From Gammaproteobacteria bacterium (GTDB lineage Bacteria; Pseudomonadota; Gammaproteobacteria; Pseudomonadales; Azotimanducaceae): a stretch of 55,353 nt of DNA. Below, piece after piece: positions 37,647 through 46,768 of this stretch. The stretch spans positions 258,141 through 313,493 of the forward strand of contig VXYL01000016.1 of assembly GCA_009846005.1 (NCBI GenBank). The letters are read 5' to 3'. The position numbers were made by a program, and so were the translations under genes. Within the stretch, counting starts at the first letter, position 1; every line of letters begins with the position of its first letter. A model generated the notes under the pieces. It saw only the letters and a list, made by a program, of their open reading frames with translations. It was not told the origin of the DNA and did not search any database.

Positions 37647-39008
37647 TCAGTGGTGATGGTGGTGGTGTTGGGGCATCGGTTCGTCCGGTTCGTCGTCCGG
37701 CTCGTCGCCGCGCAATAGCTGGGCGGTGGCCGCCTTGAGGTTGCTCTCGGAGTCGATGAGGAACTGCGACGAAACCACGACGGTCTCGCCCGGCGAGAGA
37801 CCCGCCGTGACCTCCTGCAGACCCTCGGCGGCAAGCCCTAGGGAAACCTCCCGGGGTTCGAACAGGCCGTCGTCCTTCTCGACGATCACGACTGATCGTT
37901 CGCCGCTGTGCAGCACGGCTTCGGCGGGGATGAGCACCGCGTCCGCGGCACCGTCGAGGCTTAGCGAGACGTCGACGTACATCATTGGGCGAAGCGAGAG
38001 ATCTGCGTTGTCCACTTCGACGAACGCTGTCAGCGCCCGGGTTTCCGGGTCGACGGCGGAACGGAAGAACAGGATGCGGCCGCTCCAGCGCCGCCCGGGG
38101 AAGGCGTCGACCTCGATTCTCACCTCGCTGCCCTCGCGCACGTGGCGCAGGTCCGACTCGAAAAACTCCGCCTGCGCCCACAGGGTGGAGTGGTCGGCGA
38201 TTTTGAGTACCGTCATGCCCGGTTGCAGTCTCATCCCCTCGAGCGAGTCGCCCATCTTCTCCACCACGAAGCCGGAGGCGGGAGAGAAGAACCGTATCGT
38301 GCGCGGGGCCGAGCCGGACCGTTCCAGGGCGTCGATCTGCTCATCGGTGATGTCCCAGTAGTGGAGCCGCTCGCTAGCGGCCTCGAGGAGCGACGTGGCG
38401 CGCTCGATGGCGTCGGGGTAGGCGTCGCTGGCTTCGAGTTGCTGCACGTAGGCCATCGCCGCGAGGTACTCGCGCTGGGTGGTGACCAACTGCGGGCTGT
38501 AGATGTCGAAGAGGACGTCGCCCTCGGCCACGGACTCGCCCACGTTGTTGACGTGGGCCGTCTCGATCCAGCCCTCGAACTTGGTGTTGACGGAAACCAG
38601 CTTCTCTTCGTTGTGGGCGAGGACGCCGACCGTGCGAATCGACACGGGTAGGGTGCCACGTTCGACGACGGCGGTACGAACCGCGAAGTTCTGCAGGAAA
38701 CCCGGTGCAACACGGACGTCGGTGTCCGATTCGTCGTCTTTCTGCGGACCGGATGGCTTCTTGGGGACGAGTTTCATTCCGCAGATCGGGCAATTGCCCG
38801 GCTCGGTGCGGGTGACGTTGGGGTGCATGCCGCAGGTGTAGACTGCTTGGTCCGCGGCCGCGGCTGCGGCGGTTTCGGGGGTCGGCTGGGTGTCTTCGAG
38901 CCATGCCCAGCCGGCCGGGTTGTAGGCCACGAAGGCCACCGCGACGGTGCCGAGAACGGCACCGAGAACGACGCCGAGCAGTATCAGGGAGATCGTGCGG
39001 AAGTTCAT
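37647..39008 (-). CDS. cusB: CusB-type periplasmic adaptor with heavy-metal-binding domain and natural His6 tail
   Basis: 453 aa membrane fusion protein. An N-terminal TM (8-28) is followed by a heavy-metal-binding domain YTCGMHP...GNCPICGMKL (Cys59, His62, Cys73, Cys76), then barrel-sandwich and beta-barrel domains (VSVNTKFEGWI, DALERSGS, RRWSGRILFFRSAVDPETR). The gene ends CCCCAACAC CAC CAC CAT CAC CAC TGA, giving a genuine C-terminal six-histidine tail after an acidic linker. Start ATG overlaps the outer-membrane channel stop (ATGA). It links the pump to the channel and probably transfers metal. Confidence 0.93.
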   Translation of the reverse strand: MNFRTISLILLGVVLGAVLGTVAVAFVAYNPAGWAWLEDTQPTPETAAAAAADQAVYTCGMHPNVTRTEPGNCPICGMKLVPKKPSGPQKDDESDTDVRVAPGFLQNFAVRTAVVERGTLPVSIRTVGVLAHNEEKLVSVNTKFEGWIETAHVNNVGESVAEGDVLFDIYSPQLVTTQREYLAAMAYVQQLEASDAYPDAIERATSLLEAASERLHYWDITDEQIDALERSGSAPRTIRFFSPASGFVVEKMGDSLEGMRLQPGMTVLKIADHSTLWAQAEFFESDLRHVREGSEVRIEVDAFPGRRWSGRILFFRSAVDPETRALTAFVEVDNADLSLRPMMYVDVSLSLDGAADAVLIPAEAVLHSGERSVVIVEKDDGLFEPREVSLGLAAEGLQEVTAGLSPGETVVVSSQFLIDSESNLKAATAQLLRGDEPDDEPDEPMPQHHHHHH

Positions 39009-40312
39009 TTCTGCCTCCTCATGGGGAAGGGCGCGCCGATGGCGCGTTCCATGTCGGCAAGGGCCTGCATGTAGTCGGCTTTTAGACGGACGAGGCCGAG
39101 GCGCACATTGAGCAGCATCTCCTCGCTGTCGAGCAGGTCGAGAACCCCCGTGGTTCCCGTCGCGTAGGCCTCCTCGGTGGCCGCCAGCGCCTGTTCCGCC
39201 TGGGGAACGAGGGCGTTTTCGTAGAGCGCGATCTGCGCCTCGATGGTGGTCAGCGCGAAGCCGGTCGACCTCACGGCCTGGTCGACGCCGTTCAGCGCCA
39301 GCCGGTGGTTTCGCTGTGCGGCGGATCGTCGGGCAACGGCTACCCGGACACCGGCATCGTAGATCCCCCTATGCAGCGGGATGTTGATGCCAACGGTCAG
39401 TCCAAGGGTGTCCTTGCCGTTGTCGGGCGGCGGATTCGATCGACCGGGTTGGTCGTCGCGCGCCCGGATCCGACCCCAGGTTCCGCCGAGGACGAGATCG
39501 GGCCAATAGCGGCGCTCTGCAAGCCGAACGTCGACCTCGTTGGCCTCCACGGCGAGCGCGGCCGCCTTGACCTCCGGTGCGTTGGCTCGGCCGATGGCCA
39601 GGGTACGGTCCTCGTCGAGGGCAACCCGGGGCAGCTCGGCGAGCTTCACATCGGGAATGCCGACGTGGGCAGGGCGGTCGCGCAACGCATTGAGCCTTGA
39701 CTCCACGTCGATGCGTTGCCGTGTGAGTTCCTGGCGCCGGTTCAGAACCCGGGTGATCTCGGCCTGCAGCTTGACGACGGCTTGCTGCAACCCGATGCCC
39801 TGGGAGTAGCGGGCACGGGCAAGTGACTCGTAGTGTTCGAGAAGCTCGCGTTCCTCGCCGGCGATCCCGATCGCCCGGTCCAGGAAGGCGAGTTCGTAGT
39901 AGGCGACCTTCACCTGGCGCACCACGTCGGCGCGTCGCGCGGCGGCGATTTCGCGCTGGATGTCCGCCTGAACCGTCGTCACCTCGGCCCGGTCGGCGCG
40001 CTTGCCGAACCACGGCACGCGTTGATTGATCGCGAGTCCGCTCACCTGCGGTCCGACCCGCGTTTGGGGCGGCTGCGCGAAGCCCGTGAGCTGCAGCGTC
40101 GGGTCGGGCAGTGCGCCAGCCGCTGGTATTTGCTCCCGTGTAGCCGTCTCAGACCAAACAGCCGCTTGGACCGCCGGGTTTCTCTCTAGCGCTTCCTCGA
40201 TCAGCGCCTTGAGTCGCGCGTCGTCAACGATCGCGTAGTCCGCCGTGGCGGCGTGGAAAAACATGCCGAAGAGGCACGGAACCAACCAGGCGAGTGTACT
40301 CGGTGCTTTCAT
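39005..40312 (-). CDS. cusC: TolC-family outer-membrane efflux channel
   Basis: 435 aa. Signal peptide (MKAPSTLAWLVPCLFGMFFHAATA) then two repeated coiled-coil/beta-barrel halves typical of OMF proteins (ALIEEALERNPAVQAA, LEHYESLARARYSQGIGLQ, GINIPLHRGIYDAGV, LDLLDSEEMLL). The real start is the ATG at 40312, 4 nt after GGAGGG; a longer frame to 40414 lies in unrelated sequence. It is first of the three structural efflux genes and overlaps the adaptor start by four bases. It forms the outer-membrane exit for Cu/Ag. Confidence 0.9.
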   Translation of the reverse strand: MKAPSTLAWLVPCLFGMFFHAATADYAIVDDARLKALIEEALERNPAVQAAVWSETATREQIPAAGALPDPTLQLTGFAQPPQTRVGPQVSGLAINQRVPWFGKRADRAEVTTVQADIQREIAAARRADVVRQVKVAYYELAFLDRAIGIAGEERELLEHYESLARARYSQGIGLQQAVVKLQAEITRVLNRRQELTRQRIDVESRLNALRDRPAHVGIPDVKLAELPRVALDEDRTLAIGRANAPEVKAAALAVEANEVDVRLAERRYWPDLVLGGTWGRIRARDDQPGRSNPPPDNGKDTLGLTVGINIPLHRGIYDAGVRVAVARRSAAQRNHRLALNGVDQAVRSTGFALTTIEAQIALYENALVPQAEQALAATEEAYATGTTGVLDLLDSEEMLLNVRLGLVRLKADYMQALADMERAIGAPFPMRRQK

Positions 40313-40422
40313 CGCACCCTCCGAAAATGGACTTCTCGTAACCCGCTTGCTTTCCCGCAGGGAACCACGGAGTGCAAGCGAAGCAAAGGAAACGCGGCGT
40401 GCCGCGTTCGCCAAGGAGGGCG

Positions 40423-40803
40423 CTAGTTCAGAAGTCTGTCGAAGCGGCTGACCGGCGAGTCAACCGCACGGAAGGGTCGCCATGGCGGGTGGTGATAGGA
40501 CGGCACGCGAGCCGCGTGTGCAAAGGACGCCGATGCAGCGGCGGTCGCGGGATCGTCGTGGGAAGGCTTCGGGAGTTCGAAGGAAGCCGTTTGGCCCGTT
40601 GGCTGGGTGGCTTCGACCCCGCAGTCGCCGTGGCAGTCGAGATGCGCACACGCCGTCGGCATCGAGCTGTTCGTGCCGTGATGCACGTGGTGGCCGGTTG
40701 CGCCTGCCTCGTCGACGGTGGGCAATGCGCATGCGCACGCCGCACCCGCCCAAGCCACTGCGATGGCGAGGGCGGCTGCGATGATCGGCTGCGGATTGCT
40801 CAC
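40423..40803 (-). CDS. Small secreted Cys/His-rich protein heading the cus operon
   Basis: 126 aa hypothetical. A hydrophobic leader (IIAAALAIAVAWAGAACACA) suggests export, followed by GHHVHHGTNSSM and a Cys cluster CAHLDCHGDCG (Cys52, 57, 61), good soft-metal ligands. Ends with SFAHAARVPSYHHPPWRPF. GTG start at 40803. The position just upstream of cusCBA, 110 bases away on the same strand, suggests a periplasmic copper-binding or sensing role, but no family was recognised. Confidence 0.7.
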   Translation of the reverse strand: MSNPQPIIAAALAIAVAWAGAACACALPTVDEAGATGHHVHHGTNSSMPTACAHLDCHGDCGVEATQPTGQTASFELPKPSHDDPATAAASASFAHAARVPSYHHPPWRPFRAVDSPVSRFDRLLN

Positions 40804-40811
40804 AGGGACGG

Positions 40812-40840
40812 CGTATACGCTTGTCGCGATCAGCGGTCAA
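40812..40840 (-). promoter_or_regulatory. Putative promoter of the cus operon
   Basis: On the minus strand TTGACC (complement of 40835-40840), a 17-base spacer and TATACG (complement of 40812-40817). It places transcription start only a few bases before the GTG of the small Cys/His-rich gene, making that message nearly leaderless. The 17-base spacer does not match the 19-20 base spacer of MerR/CueR-type promoters. Confidence 0.55.
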
Positions 40841-40846
40841 GGCCCA

Positions 40847-40875
40847 TTGGCATGGACAACAGATAGCGTTAGGAT
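40847..40875 (+). promoter_or_regulatory. Putative promoter of the SPFH gene
   Basis: TTGGCA (40847-40852), 17-base spacer, TAGGAT (40870-40875), 5/6 and 4/6 matches. It diverges from the cus promoter. Just after it, GATATC-TAAAT-GATATC (40873-40889) is an inverted repeat that could be an operator. Confidence 0.45.
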
Positions 40876-40903
40876 ATCTAAATGATATCACTTGGAGTAC
40901 GCC

Positions 40904-41773
40904 ATGATCCACGAAATCCCCCGCACCGCGGTGTCCGGCATCCTTGTCCTGCTGCTCTTGCTGGCGGCAATCGGCGGGGACATCGCGTTGTTCATCGTCG
41001 GCATCCAACTTCAGAGCCCGCTTGCGGTCATCGGTGCCGTGCTGCTGTTGCTGGTCTTCATCTTCCTTCTCATCGGCTTGTTCATGGTCAATCCCAACGA
41101 GGCGCGGGTGCTGCAGTTGTTCGGTCGCTATGTCGGCACGGTCAGCGACCAGGGCCTGCGCTGGGCCAACCCGCTGTATTCGAAACGGCGTATCTCGCTC
41201 CGCGTGCGCAACTTCGAGACGGACCGCTCCAAGGTCAACGACGCCGACGGCAACCCCATCGAGATCGCTGCGGTGGTGGTGTGGAAAGTCGTCGATACGG
41301 CGGAGGCCACCTTCGAGGTGGACGACTACGTCAACTTCATGCACGTCCAGAGCGAGTCGGCGGTGCGCAACCTCGCCACCCAGTATCCCTACGACACCCG
41401 GGACGACGAACAGATCTCGCTACGCGGCAACACCGAGGAGATCGCCGTCCGGTTGCAGACCGAGATCCAGGGACGCTTGCACAAGGCGGGGCTCGAGGTG
41501 CTCGAAGCGCGCATCACGCACCTGGCCTACGCGCCGGAGATCGCCGCCGCCATGCTTCAGCGCCAGCAGGCCGGCGCGATCATCGAAGCCCGGGAGCGGA
41601 TCGTCGAAGGCGCGGTGAGCATGGTGCAGATGGCCTTGGAGAACCTCTCCAGCCGGGGAATCGTTGACCTCGACGAAGAGCGCAAGGCCGCCATGGTAAG
41701 CAATCTCCTCGTGGTGCTGTGCGGCGACAAGGGCACCCAACCGGTGCTGAACACAGGGAGCCTCTACCAGTAG
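40904..41773 (+). CDS. SPFH/Band 7 domain membrane protein
   Basis: 289 aa. Two N-terminal TM segments (about 10-34 and 40-63), then a SPFH domain ([66 protein letters not shown]) with a C-terminal helical tail. It is a stomatin/prohibitin-like membrane scaffold. ATG at 40904 with GGAG 6 nt upstream is used; an upstream TTG in frame is unlikely. A small ribbon-helix-helix gene follows after 25 bases, a pairing I recall from other proteobacteria. Confidence 0.92.
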   Translation: MIHEIPRTAVSGILVLLLLLAAIGGDIALFIVGIQLQSPLAVIGAVLLLLVFIFLLIGLFMVNPNEARVLQLFGRYVGTVSDQGLRWANPLYSKRRISLRVRNFETDRSKVNDADGNPIEIAAVVVWKVVDTAEATFEVDDYVNFMHVQSESAVRNLATQYPYDTRDDEQISLRGNTEEIAVRLQTEIQGRLHKAGLEVLEARITHLAYAPEIAAAMLQRQQAGAIIEARERIVEGAVSMVQMALENLSSRGIVDLDEERKAAMVSNLLVVLCGDKGTQPVLNTGSLYQ

Positions 41774-41798
41774 CGTGATGCGTTCGGATGGTTGACAA

Positions 41799-42008
41799 AT
41801 GGCGTCCCGGAAGCCCTTTCTGCTGCGCACCGATCCGGCGGTGATCGCCGCGCTACAACGCTGGGCGGCCGACGAGTTGCGAAGTGTCAACGCCCAGATC
41901 GACTTCCTCCTGCGTCGGGCTCTGCGCGATGCCGGTCGGTTGCCGGTACGGCAGGATCAGGCGGGCGGCGATTCACCCTCGACCGATTCACCCGAACCGA
42001 ACGCGTAG
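41799..42008 (+). CDS. Ribbon-helix-helix (Arc-like) protein next to SPFH gene
   Basis: 69 aa. [43 protein letters not shown]-like core (residues 5-47) reads as a ribbon-helix-helix DNA-binding fold. It probably regulates or interacts with the SPFH protein; no toxin-like partner is adjacent, so an antitoxin role is not supported. Its TAG stop is contributed by a REP-like hairpin. Confidence 0.8.
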   Translation: MASRKPFLLRTDPAVIAALQRWAADELRSVNAQIDFLLRRALRDAGRLPVRQDQAGGDSPSTDSPEPNA

Positions 42009-42106
42009 GGGACGGGCTTGTCCCGTCCCGCTCGGTGGATCGATGGGCGCGCAACCGTTACGCGGGCGACGGCGTGCCCTGACGGGCACGTTAGCGTCGC
42101 CCCGAC
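42005..42106. repeat. REP-like inverted pair supplying a stop codon
   Basis: Left half 42005-42029: GTAG, GGGACGGG, CTTGT, CCCGTCCC. Right half from 42071: hairpin CGTGCCC-TGAC-GGGCACG joined to GTTAGCGTCGCCCCGAC, the reverse of the E form seen at 47124, with a decayed foot. The left TAG (42006-42008) ends the ribbon-helix-helix gene. Confidence 0.8.
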
Positions 42107-42129
42107 GGGGCTGGCGGTGGCGAGACATT

Positions 42130-45100
42130 TTACTGCGCTAGGGCTTCTCGACTCGCCAGAAGGCGTCTGGCTGATGCGCGTAGCATCGATGGTGCCCGGC
42201 GAATGGCGCGCATGAAGGGCCGATGCGGCAGTGCCAGCATGGCGGGTGTGGCCACGAGGGTGAGTAGCGTAGCGAAGGTCAGACCGGAGACGATGGCTTG
42301 TGCGAGCGGCACCCAGAAACCCGCCAACTGACCGCCGTAGATGATCGTGCGGTTGATGAAGTCGATTGACAGATGGCTGGCAAGGGGCAACAAGCCGAAC
42401 ACGGTGGTCACCGTGGTCAGAAGCACCGGGCGAAAGCGCTGCGCGCCGGTGCGGATGACCGCTTCGACCGGGTCGAGCTCGGGATGCCTCTCCCGGATGT
42501 GGTTGTACGTGTCGATGAGCACGATGTTGTTGTTGACGACGATTCCCGCCAGCGCGACCACGCCGACGCCGGTGAGAATCGCGCTGAACGGGCTTCCCGT
42601 CACCAAGAGGCCGATCAGCACGCCCGCCGTCGACATGACCACCGCAACGAGGATCAATGCGGCTTGGTAGAAACTGTTGAACTGGGTCACGAGCAGCACG
42701 AACATCAACAGGAGAGACATCACCATCGCGACGACGATGAAGGCAATGGACTCGGCCTGCTCTTCGTTGGCGCCGCGGAAGGCGATGTCGACGCGCGGAT
42801 CCAACTCGTTGCGCTCGAGCCATGCGCGGATTTCCCGGACCTTGTCGTCGGCCAAGATACCGGGCGCCACGTTGGCACGAATGAACATTACCACGCGACC
42901 GTCGATGCGTTCGATGGCGTCGAGGTTGGGTACCGCCTCCCGACGCACGAAATTCGCGATTGGGACGAGGCCCTTTGGCGTCGTGATCTTGAGATCGTCG
43001 AGAGCGCGCAGGCCGCGGGCGTCGGGAGGGTAGCGAACCCGGATATCCACGGCGTCGTCCGCGGTATCCGGCCGGTACTCGCCGACCCAGACGCCGTTGG
43101 TCACCAACTGCACGGCGACGCCGACGAGGGATACGTCCGCGTTGTAGAGCGCCGCTTGCGCCCGGTCGACGCTAAGTTTCCATTCGACGCCTGGCAGGGA
43201 TCGCGTGTCCTCGATGTCGCGCAAGCCCTCGACCTCGTTGTCGAGATAGTCGCGGACCTGGGCCACCACCGGGCCAAGCAGTGCGTTGTCGCTCCCGGAG
43301 AACTGGATTTGCACCGGTTTTCCGACCGGCGGACCATCTTCCAACTCCTGAACGTCGACCCCGATCCCAGCGAGGTCGGCCGTCCGCGTCCGGACCTCCT
43401 CCAGGATTTCCCGACCGCTCAGCCTACGCTCGAACTCCTCGTGCATCTCGAGGTAGAGCGATCCCACGGTATCCGAGGCGGTGCTGGAACCGCCCAGGCC
43501 GGTCATGCCGGCGCCACCCCCGGTCTGCGTCCAGGTGTTGACGCTCTTGATCCCAGGGATGGTGAGCACGCGCTGTTCGACCTCCTTCACCAGGGCGAAC
43601 GTCTCCAGCGCCGACAGGTTGCCGCGCGCTCGCACCGACACCTGCGCGTAGGACGGGTCGGCGTCCGAGAAGAACGTCATGCCGCGACCGAATTGGCTGT
43701 AGGCGAAGAACGACACTGCGAGGATGGCAACCGTTGCGAGCACCGTGATGCCGGCGTGTCGACACGTTCGCCGAATCAGGCGCGCGTAGACTCCGGTGAA
43801 GCCCTTGAGCGCGGTCGGGTCGCCGTCCTCGAGCTGGCGCAGGGTCCGTCTCAGTCGCTCGTCGCGGGCGCTCGCCTTGCCGATCAACGAACCGATGGTC
43901 GGCCCGAAGACCAAGGCGTAGAGCAGCGACCCGGTCAGGACGAAGAATACGGTGATCGGCAGGTAGCGCATGAACTTGCCGGCCACCCCGGGCCAGAAGA
44001 TGAGCGGCAGAAACGCCGCCAGCGTCGTGGCGACAGATGCCGCGACCGGCCAGAACATGCGCGAGGCCGAATTCGCATAGGCCTCGCGTGGCGTCATTCC
44101 CTCGGCCATCTTGCGATCGGCGTACTCGGTGACGACGATCGCGCCGTCGATGAGCATGCCGAGGCCAAGCAGCATGCCGAACATGACCATGAAGTTGAAC
44201 GAGTAGCCGAGAATCCAGACGAATACCAGCGCGAACAGGAACGACACCGGGATCGCCGCGCCGACGATCAAGCCGCTGCGCAGTCCGATGACGGCAACCA
44301 CCAGTACCATGACGAAAGCGAGCGCCGTGATGATATTGCCCTGCAGTTCCGTCACCTGATCGCGAGCGTAGGGCGCCTGGTTTTGGGTGTAGAACAACTC
44401 GACGCTGCGCGGCAGGCGCTCCCGATACGACTCCGCGATGGCCACGACCTTGTCGACGGTATCGACCAGGTTCGCGTTGGCGCGCTTGCCGACGTCGATC
44501 GAAATGGTGTCCTTGCCGTTGACCCGGGCGAAACTGACGCGATCCTTGAAGGTGCGGCGGATTTCGGCGATGTCGGAGAGCGTGACGACCGAGTCGCCGT
44601 TCGCTTTCACGGGAAGTTCGAAAATGTCCTCCGCCCGCTCGATGACGCTGGGTACCTTGACGGCCATGCGGCCGGTGCCCGTGTCGAGGGAACCGGCGGC
44701 GATGAGCCGGTTGTTGCGCAGCATCGTGTTGAGGAGTTCGCCGCTGCTGACGCCGTACGCTTCTAGGGCGGCCGGGTCGATGACCACCTCCAACAGCTCC
44801 TCGCGTTCACCTTGCAGGTAGGCGTCGAGAACCTCGGGCAGCGCTTCGATGTCGTCGCGGAGCGCTTTTGCGAGGTTGTAGATGACGCGCTCGTGAACGC
44901 CTTCGCCCACGAGATTGATCTGAACGATGGAAAACGTGGAGGCGCCCATTTCCTGGATGTACGGCTCTTCCGTCGTGGCGGGGAACAAAGGCCGGGCGCG
45001 GTCGACGGCGGCGCGTACGTCGTTGAGCGCATCGTCGAGGTCGTAGTCGGCATCGAATTCCACCGCGAGACGCGCCATACCCTGGTAGGCGTAGGCGCGC

Positions 45101-45348
45101 ACCTCCTCGGCCCCCTCGATCGCGCGGAGCTCCGTTTCCAGGGGCTTGACCAGCAGCCGCGCCGAGTCCTCGGGGGAGATGCCCTCGTGCGGTACGCCGA
45201 TCATGAACACGGGCACGTCGATGTTCGGCGAGGACTCGATGGGAATGGTGATCCGGGCGACGACACCGGCGATGACCACCATCGCCATCACCAACAGCGT
45301 CGTCCGCGACCGACGGATCGCGGCGTCAACGAGGGGGTTGCTCATGAC
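42130..45348 (-). CDS. RND efflux pump, HAE1-type
   Basis: 1072 aa inner-membrane pump of the hydrophobe/amphiphile type. TM4 reads GLGMLIDGAIVVTEY (one of the usual two Asp is Gly) and TM10 reads LAGIVVNNNIVLIDT (Asn where AcrB has the relay Lys), a variant I know from a separate branch of HAE1 pumps. Two large porter loops and about 12 helices are complete. ATG at 45348 (MSNPLVDAAIRRS); the frame extends upstream only into the adaptor gene. The adaptor stop overlaps its start by seven bases. Confidence 0.92.
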   Translation of the reverse strand, partial: VMSNPLVDAAIRRSRTTLLVMAMVVIAGVVARITIPIESSPNIDVPVFMIGVPHEGISPEDSARLLVKPLETELRAIEGAEEVRAYAYQGMARLAVEFDADYDLDDALNDVRAAVDRARPLFPATTEEPYIQEMGASTFSIVQINLVGEGVHERVIYNLAKALRDDIEALPEVLDAYLQGEREELLEVVIDPAALEAYGVSSGELLNTMLRNNRLIAAGSLDTGTGRMAVKVPSVIERAEDIFELPVKANGDSVVTLSDIAEIRRTFKDRVSFARVNGKDTISIDVGKRANANLVDTVDKVVAIAESYRERLPRSVELFYTQNQAPYARDQVTELQGNIITALAFVMVLVVAVIGLRSGLIVGAAIPVSFLFALVFVWILGYSFNFMVMFGMLLGLGMLIDGAIVVTEYADRKMAEGMTPREAYANSASRMFWPVAASVATTLAAFLPLIFWPGVAGKFMRYLPITVFFVLTGSLLYALVFGPTIGSLIGKASARDERLRRTLRQLEDGDPTALKGFTGVYARLIRRTCRHAGITVLATVAILAVSFFAYSQFGRGMTFFSDADPSYAQVSVRARGNLSALETFALVKEVEQRVLTIPGIKSVNTWTQTGGGAGMTGLGGSSTASDTVGSLYLEMHEEFERRLSGREILEEVRTRTADLAGIGVDVQELEDGPPVGKPVQIQFSGSDNALLGPVVAQVRDYLDNEVEGLRDIEDTRSLPGVEWKLSVDRAQAALYNADVSLVGVAVQLVTNGVWVGEYRPDTADDAVDIRVRYPPDARGLRALDDLKITTPKGLVPIANFVRREAVPNLDAIERIDGRVVMFIRANVAPGILADDKVREIRAWLERNELDPRVDIAFRGANEEQAESIAFIVVAMVMSLLLMFVLLVTQFNSFYQAALILVAVVMSTAGVLIGLLVTGSPFSAILTGVGVVALAGIVVNNNIVLIDTYNHIRERHPELDPVEAVIRTGAQRFRPVLLTTVTTVFGLLPLASHLSIDFINRTIIYGGQLAGFWVPLAQAIVSGLTFATLLTLVATPAMLALPHRPFMRAIRRAPSMLRASARRLLASREALAQ

Positions 45349-46502
45349 GGCTCGGGGGCGTCGGCCTCTCCGCTGGCAAGAACGGGCGAATCCGGGCTGT
45401 CGTCCGCCGCAGGACCGTTGGCCATTTGTACGAGGACACGTTCGCCGGCGGTGACGAATTCCTGTCCCACCGTGATGAGCCTGGTTTGCTGGGGCAGGCC
45501 GGTGACCCACACGCCGTCGCGGTCGTCGGCGACGACGTCCACAAGGCGGAACTGCACGCGGTCGTCGGGCCCGACTATTCGGACCCCCAACCGGCCCTCG
45601 TCATTGAGCGCGAAAACGGCGGGAGTGATCTTGTGTGCGAGGACGTCGCCAACGCGAATGTCGATCTGTGTGGTCACGCCGCTGCGCAACCGGTAGTCCG
45701 CGTTCGGGACCATGACCTCGACCCGGTATGTCCGTGTCCCGGGATCGGCCTCGTAGCCGACGAAACTGATCGTCCCGCTCACCTCGGCACCCGTGGAAAG
45801 CCTGCCGGTGGCCGGCGAACCCAAGGCTACGCGGTCGACGGTGCGTTCGGTTAGCTGCCCGACGAGCAGCATGGGGTCGAGGTCGACGATGCGTGCGCAT
45901 GGCGTGCCGGATTGGGCGTAGTCGCCCACCTCGAGTTGGACATCCTCCACGACCCCTTCGAACGGTGCCCGAATGTAGGTCCGATCGAGATCCAGGGCGG
46001 CCGCCTCGCGCCGTGCTTCGGCAGTCGCCAGCCTCGCCCGGGCCTGCGCGATGGCGGTCTCCGACTGCAGGCCGCGATCCTTGAGCTTGAGGCTGCCGGC
46101 GTACTCCAGGCGCGCCTGCTTGACGCCCTCGTCGCCTTCGTCGACGCGGGATTGGCGATCCTCCGCGGCGATCTGGCAGAGCAGATCGCCGGATCTGACC
46201 TCATCGCCCCTTTCGACGGGACGCGCGACCACGCGACCGGTTGTTTCGGCGCGAACCTCGACGGTGCGCTTGTTCTCGGTGCGCCCCCGTAGGGTCAGGA
46301 GTTCCGATCGTTTGCTGGCGTGGATTGTCCGCGCACGCACCGGAGTTGGCCCTCCCGGGTCCGACGCTTGGCCGTAGCGCCCGTTGGCCTCGGCAAGCGA
46401 CGGATGTTCGGCAACCCTGTCATCAGCGGTCAGGAATCCGGACAGGAGCCAGATTCCGATGAACACGCTGATGACGAGGGCGGTGATGTAGGTGCCGCGC
46501 AT
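45342..46502 (-). CDS. RND periplasmic adaptor (membrane fusion protein)
   Basis: 386 aa. N-terminal TM (YITALVISVFIGIWLLSGFL), lipoyl/barrel-sandwich halves (TVEVRAETTGRVVARPVERGDEV and YIRAPFEGVVEDVQLEVGDYA) around an alpha-hairpin, then a beta-barrel (GTISFVGYEADPGTRTYRVEV). Pairs with the RND pump gene downstream (overlap of seven bases). The ATG at 46502 fits the TM start but lacks a ribosome-binding site; a GTG at 46541 is the alternative. No outer-membrane channel gene is in this operon, so a channel from elsewhere must be used. Confidence 0.9.
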   Translation of the reverse strand: MRGTYITALVISVFIGIWLLSGFLTADDRVAEHPSLAEANGRYGQASDPGGPTPVRARTIHASKRSELLTLRGRTENKRTVEVRAETTGRVVARPVERGDEVRSGDLLCQIAAEDRQSRVDEGDEGVKQARLEYAGSLKLKDRGLQSETAIAQARARLATAEARREAAALDLDRTYIRAPFEGVVEDVQLEVGDYAQSGTPCARIVDLDPMLLVGQLTERTVDRVALGSPATGRLSTGAEVSGTISFVGYEADPGTRTYRVEVMVPNADYRLRSGVTTQIDIRVGDVLAHKITPAVFALNDEGRLGVRIVGPDDRVQFRLVDVVADDRDGVWVTGLPQQTRLITVGQEFVTAGERVLVQMANGPAADDSPDSPVLASGEADAPEPS

Positions 46503-46768
46503 AGGAGGTAGTGACGTCAGGCGGGCAGGCGAAATTAACACATGCGGCTGACCAACTGCTTCTAGTGGTGGGATGGCAATCGTAGGAGCGCCTAGCGCCG
46601 ACCCCGCGCATGAGCATGCTGCAACTTGCCATGCGCGAGATTAATCGTGACGGCACCACCACTCATCCATCCTGCCGAGGAACTCGGCACTTGGGTTGCA
46701 GTCGAATCGGCAGGAAGCCGATGGTGCCCCGACGTTGGCGAAGCACTTTTCTCCTTGAGCGAGGAAGT
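46503..46768. other. Intergenic region between divergent adaptor and zinc-ribbon genes
   Basis: About 266 bases. It must hold promoters for both directions, but I see no well-matched -35/-10 pair and no repeat. Long frames crossing it look non-coding. Confidence 0.5.

Noticed and set aside
37647-37664. His-tag as a cloning artefact
   Set aside because: The codons are part of a continuous native gene with acidic linker and natural neighbours; there is no vector sequence.
40835-40889. CueR/MerR-type operator
   Set aside because: The spacer is 17 bases rather than 19-20, and no dyad is centred between -35 and -10.
41799-42008. Antitoxin of a toxin-antitoxin pair
   Set aside because: Ribbon-helix-helix fold is plausible but the neighbour is an SPFH protein, not a toxin.
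42373-44766. 797-residue plus-strand open frame
   Set aside because: Antisense of the RND pump, with His/Arg/Glu-rich composition and no family features.
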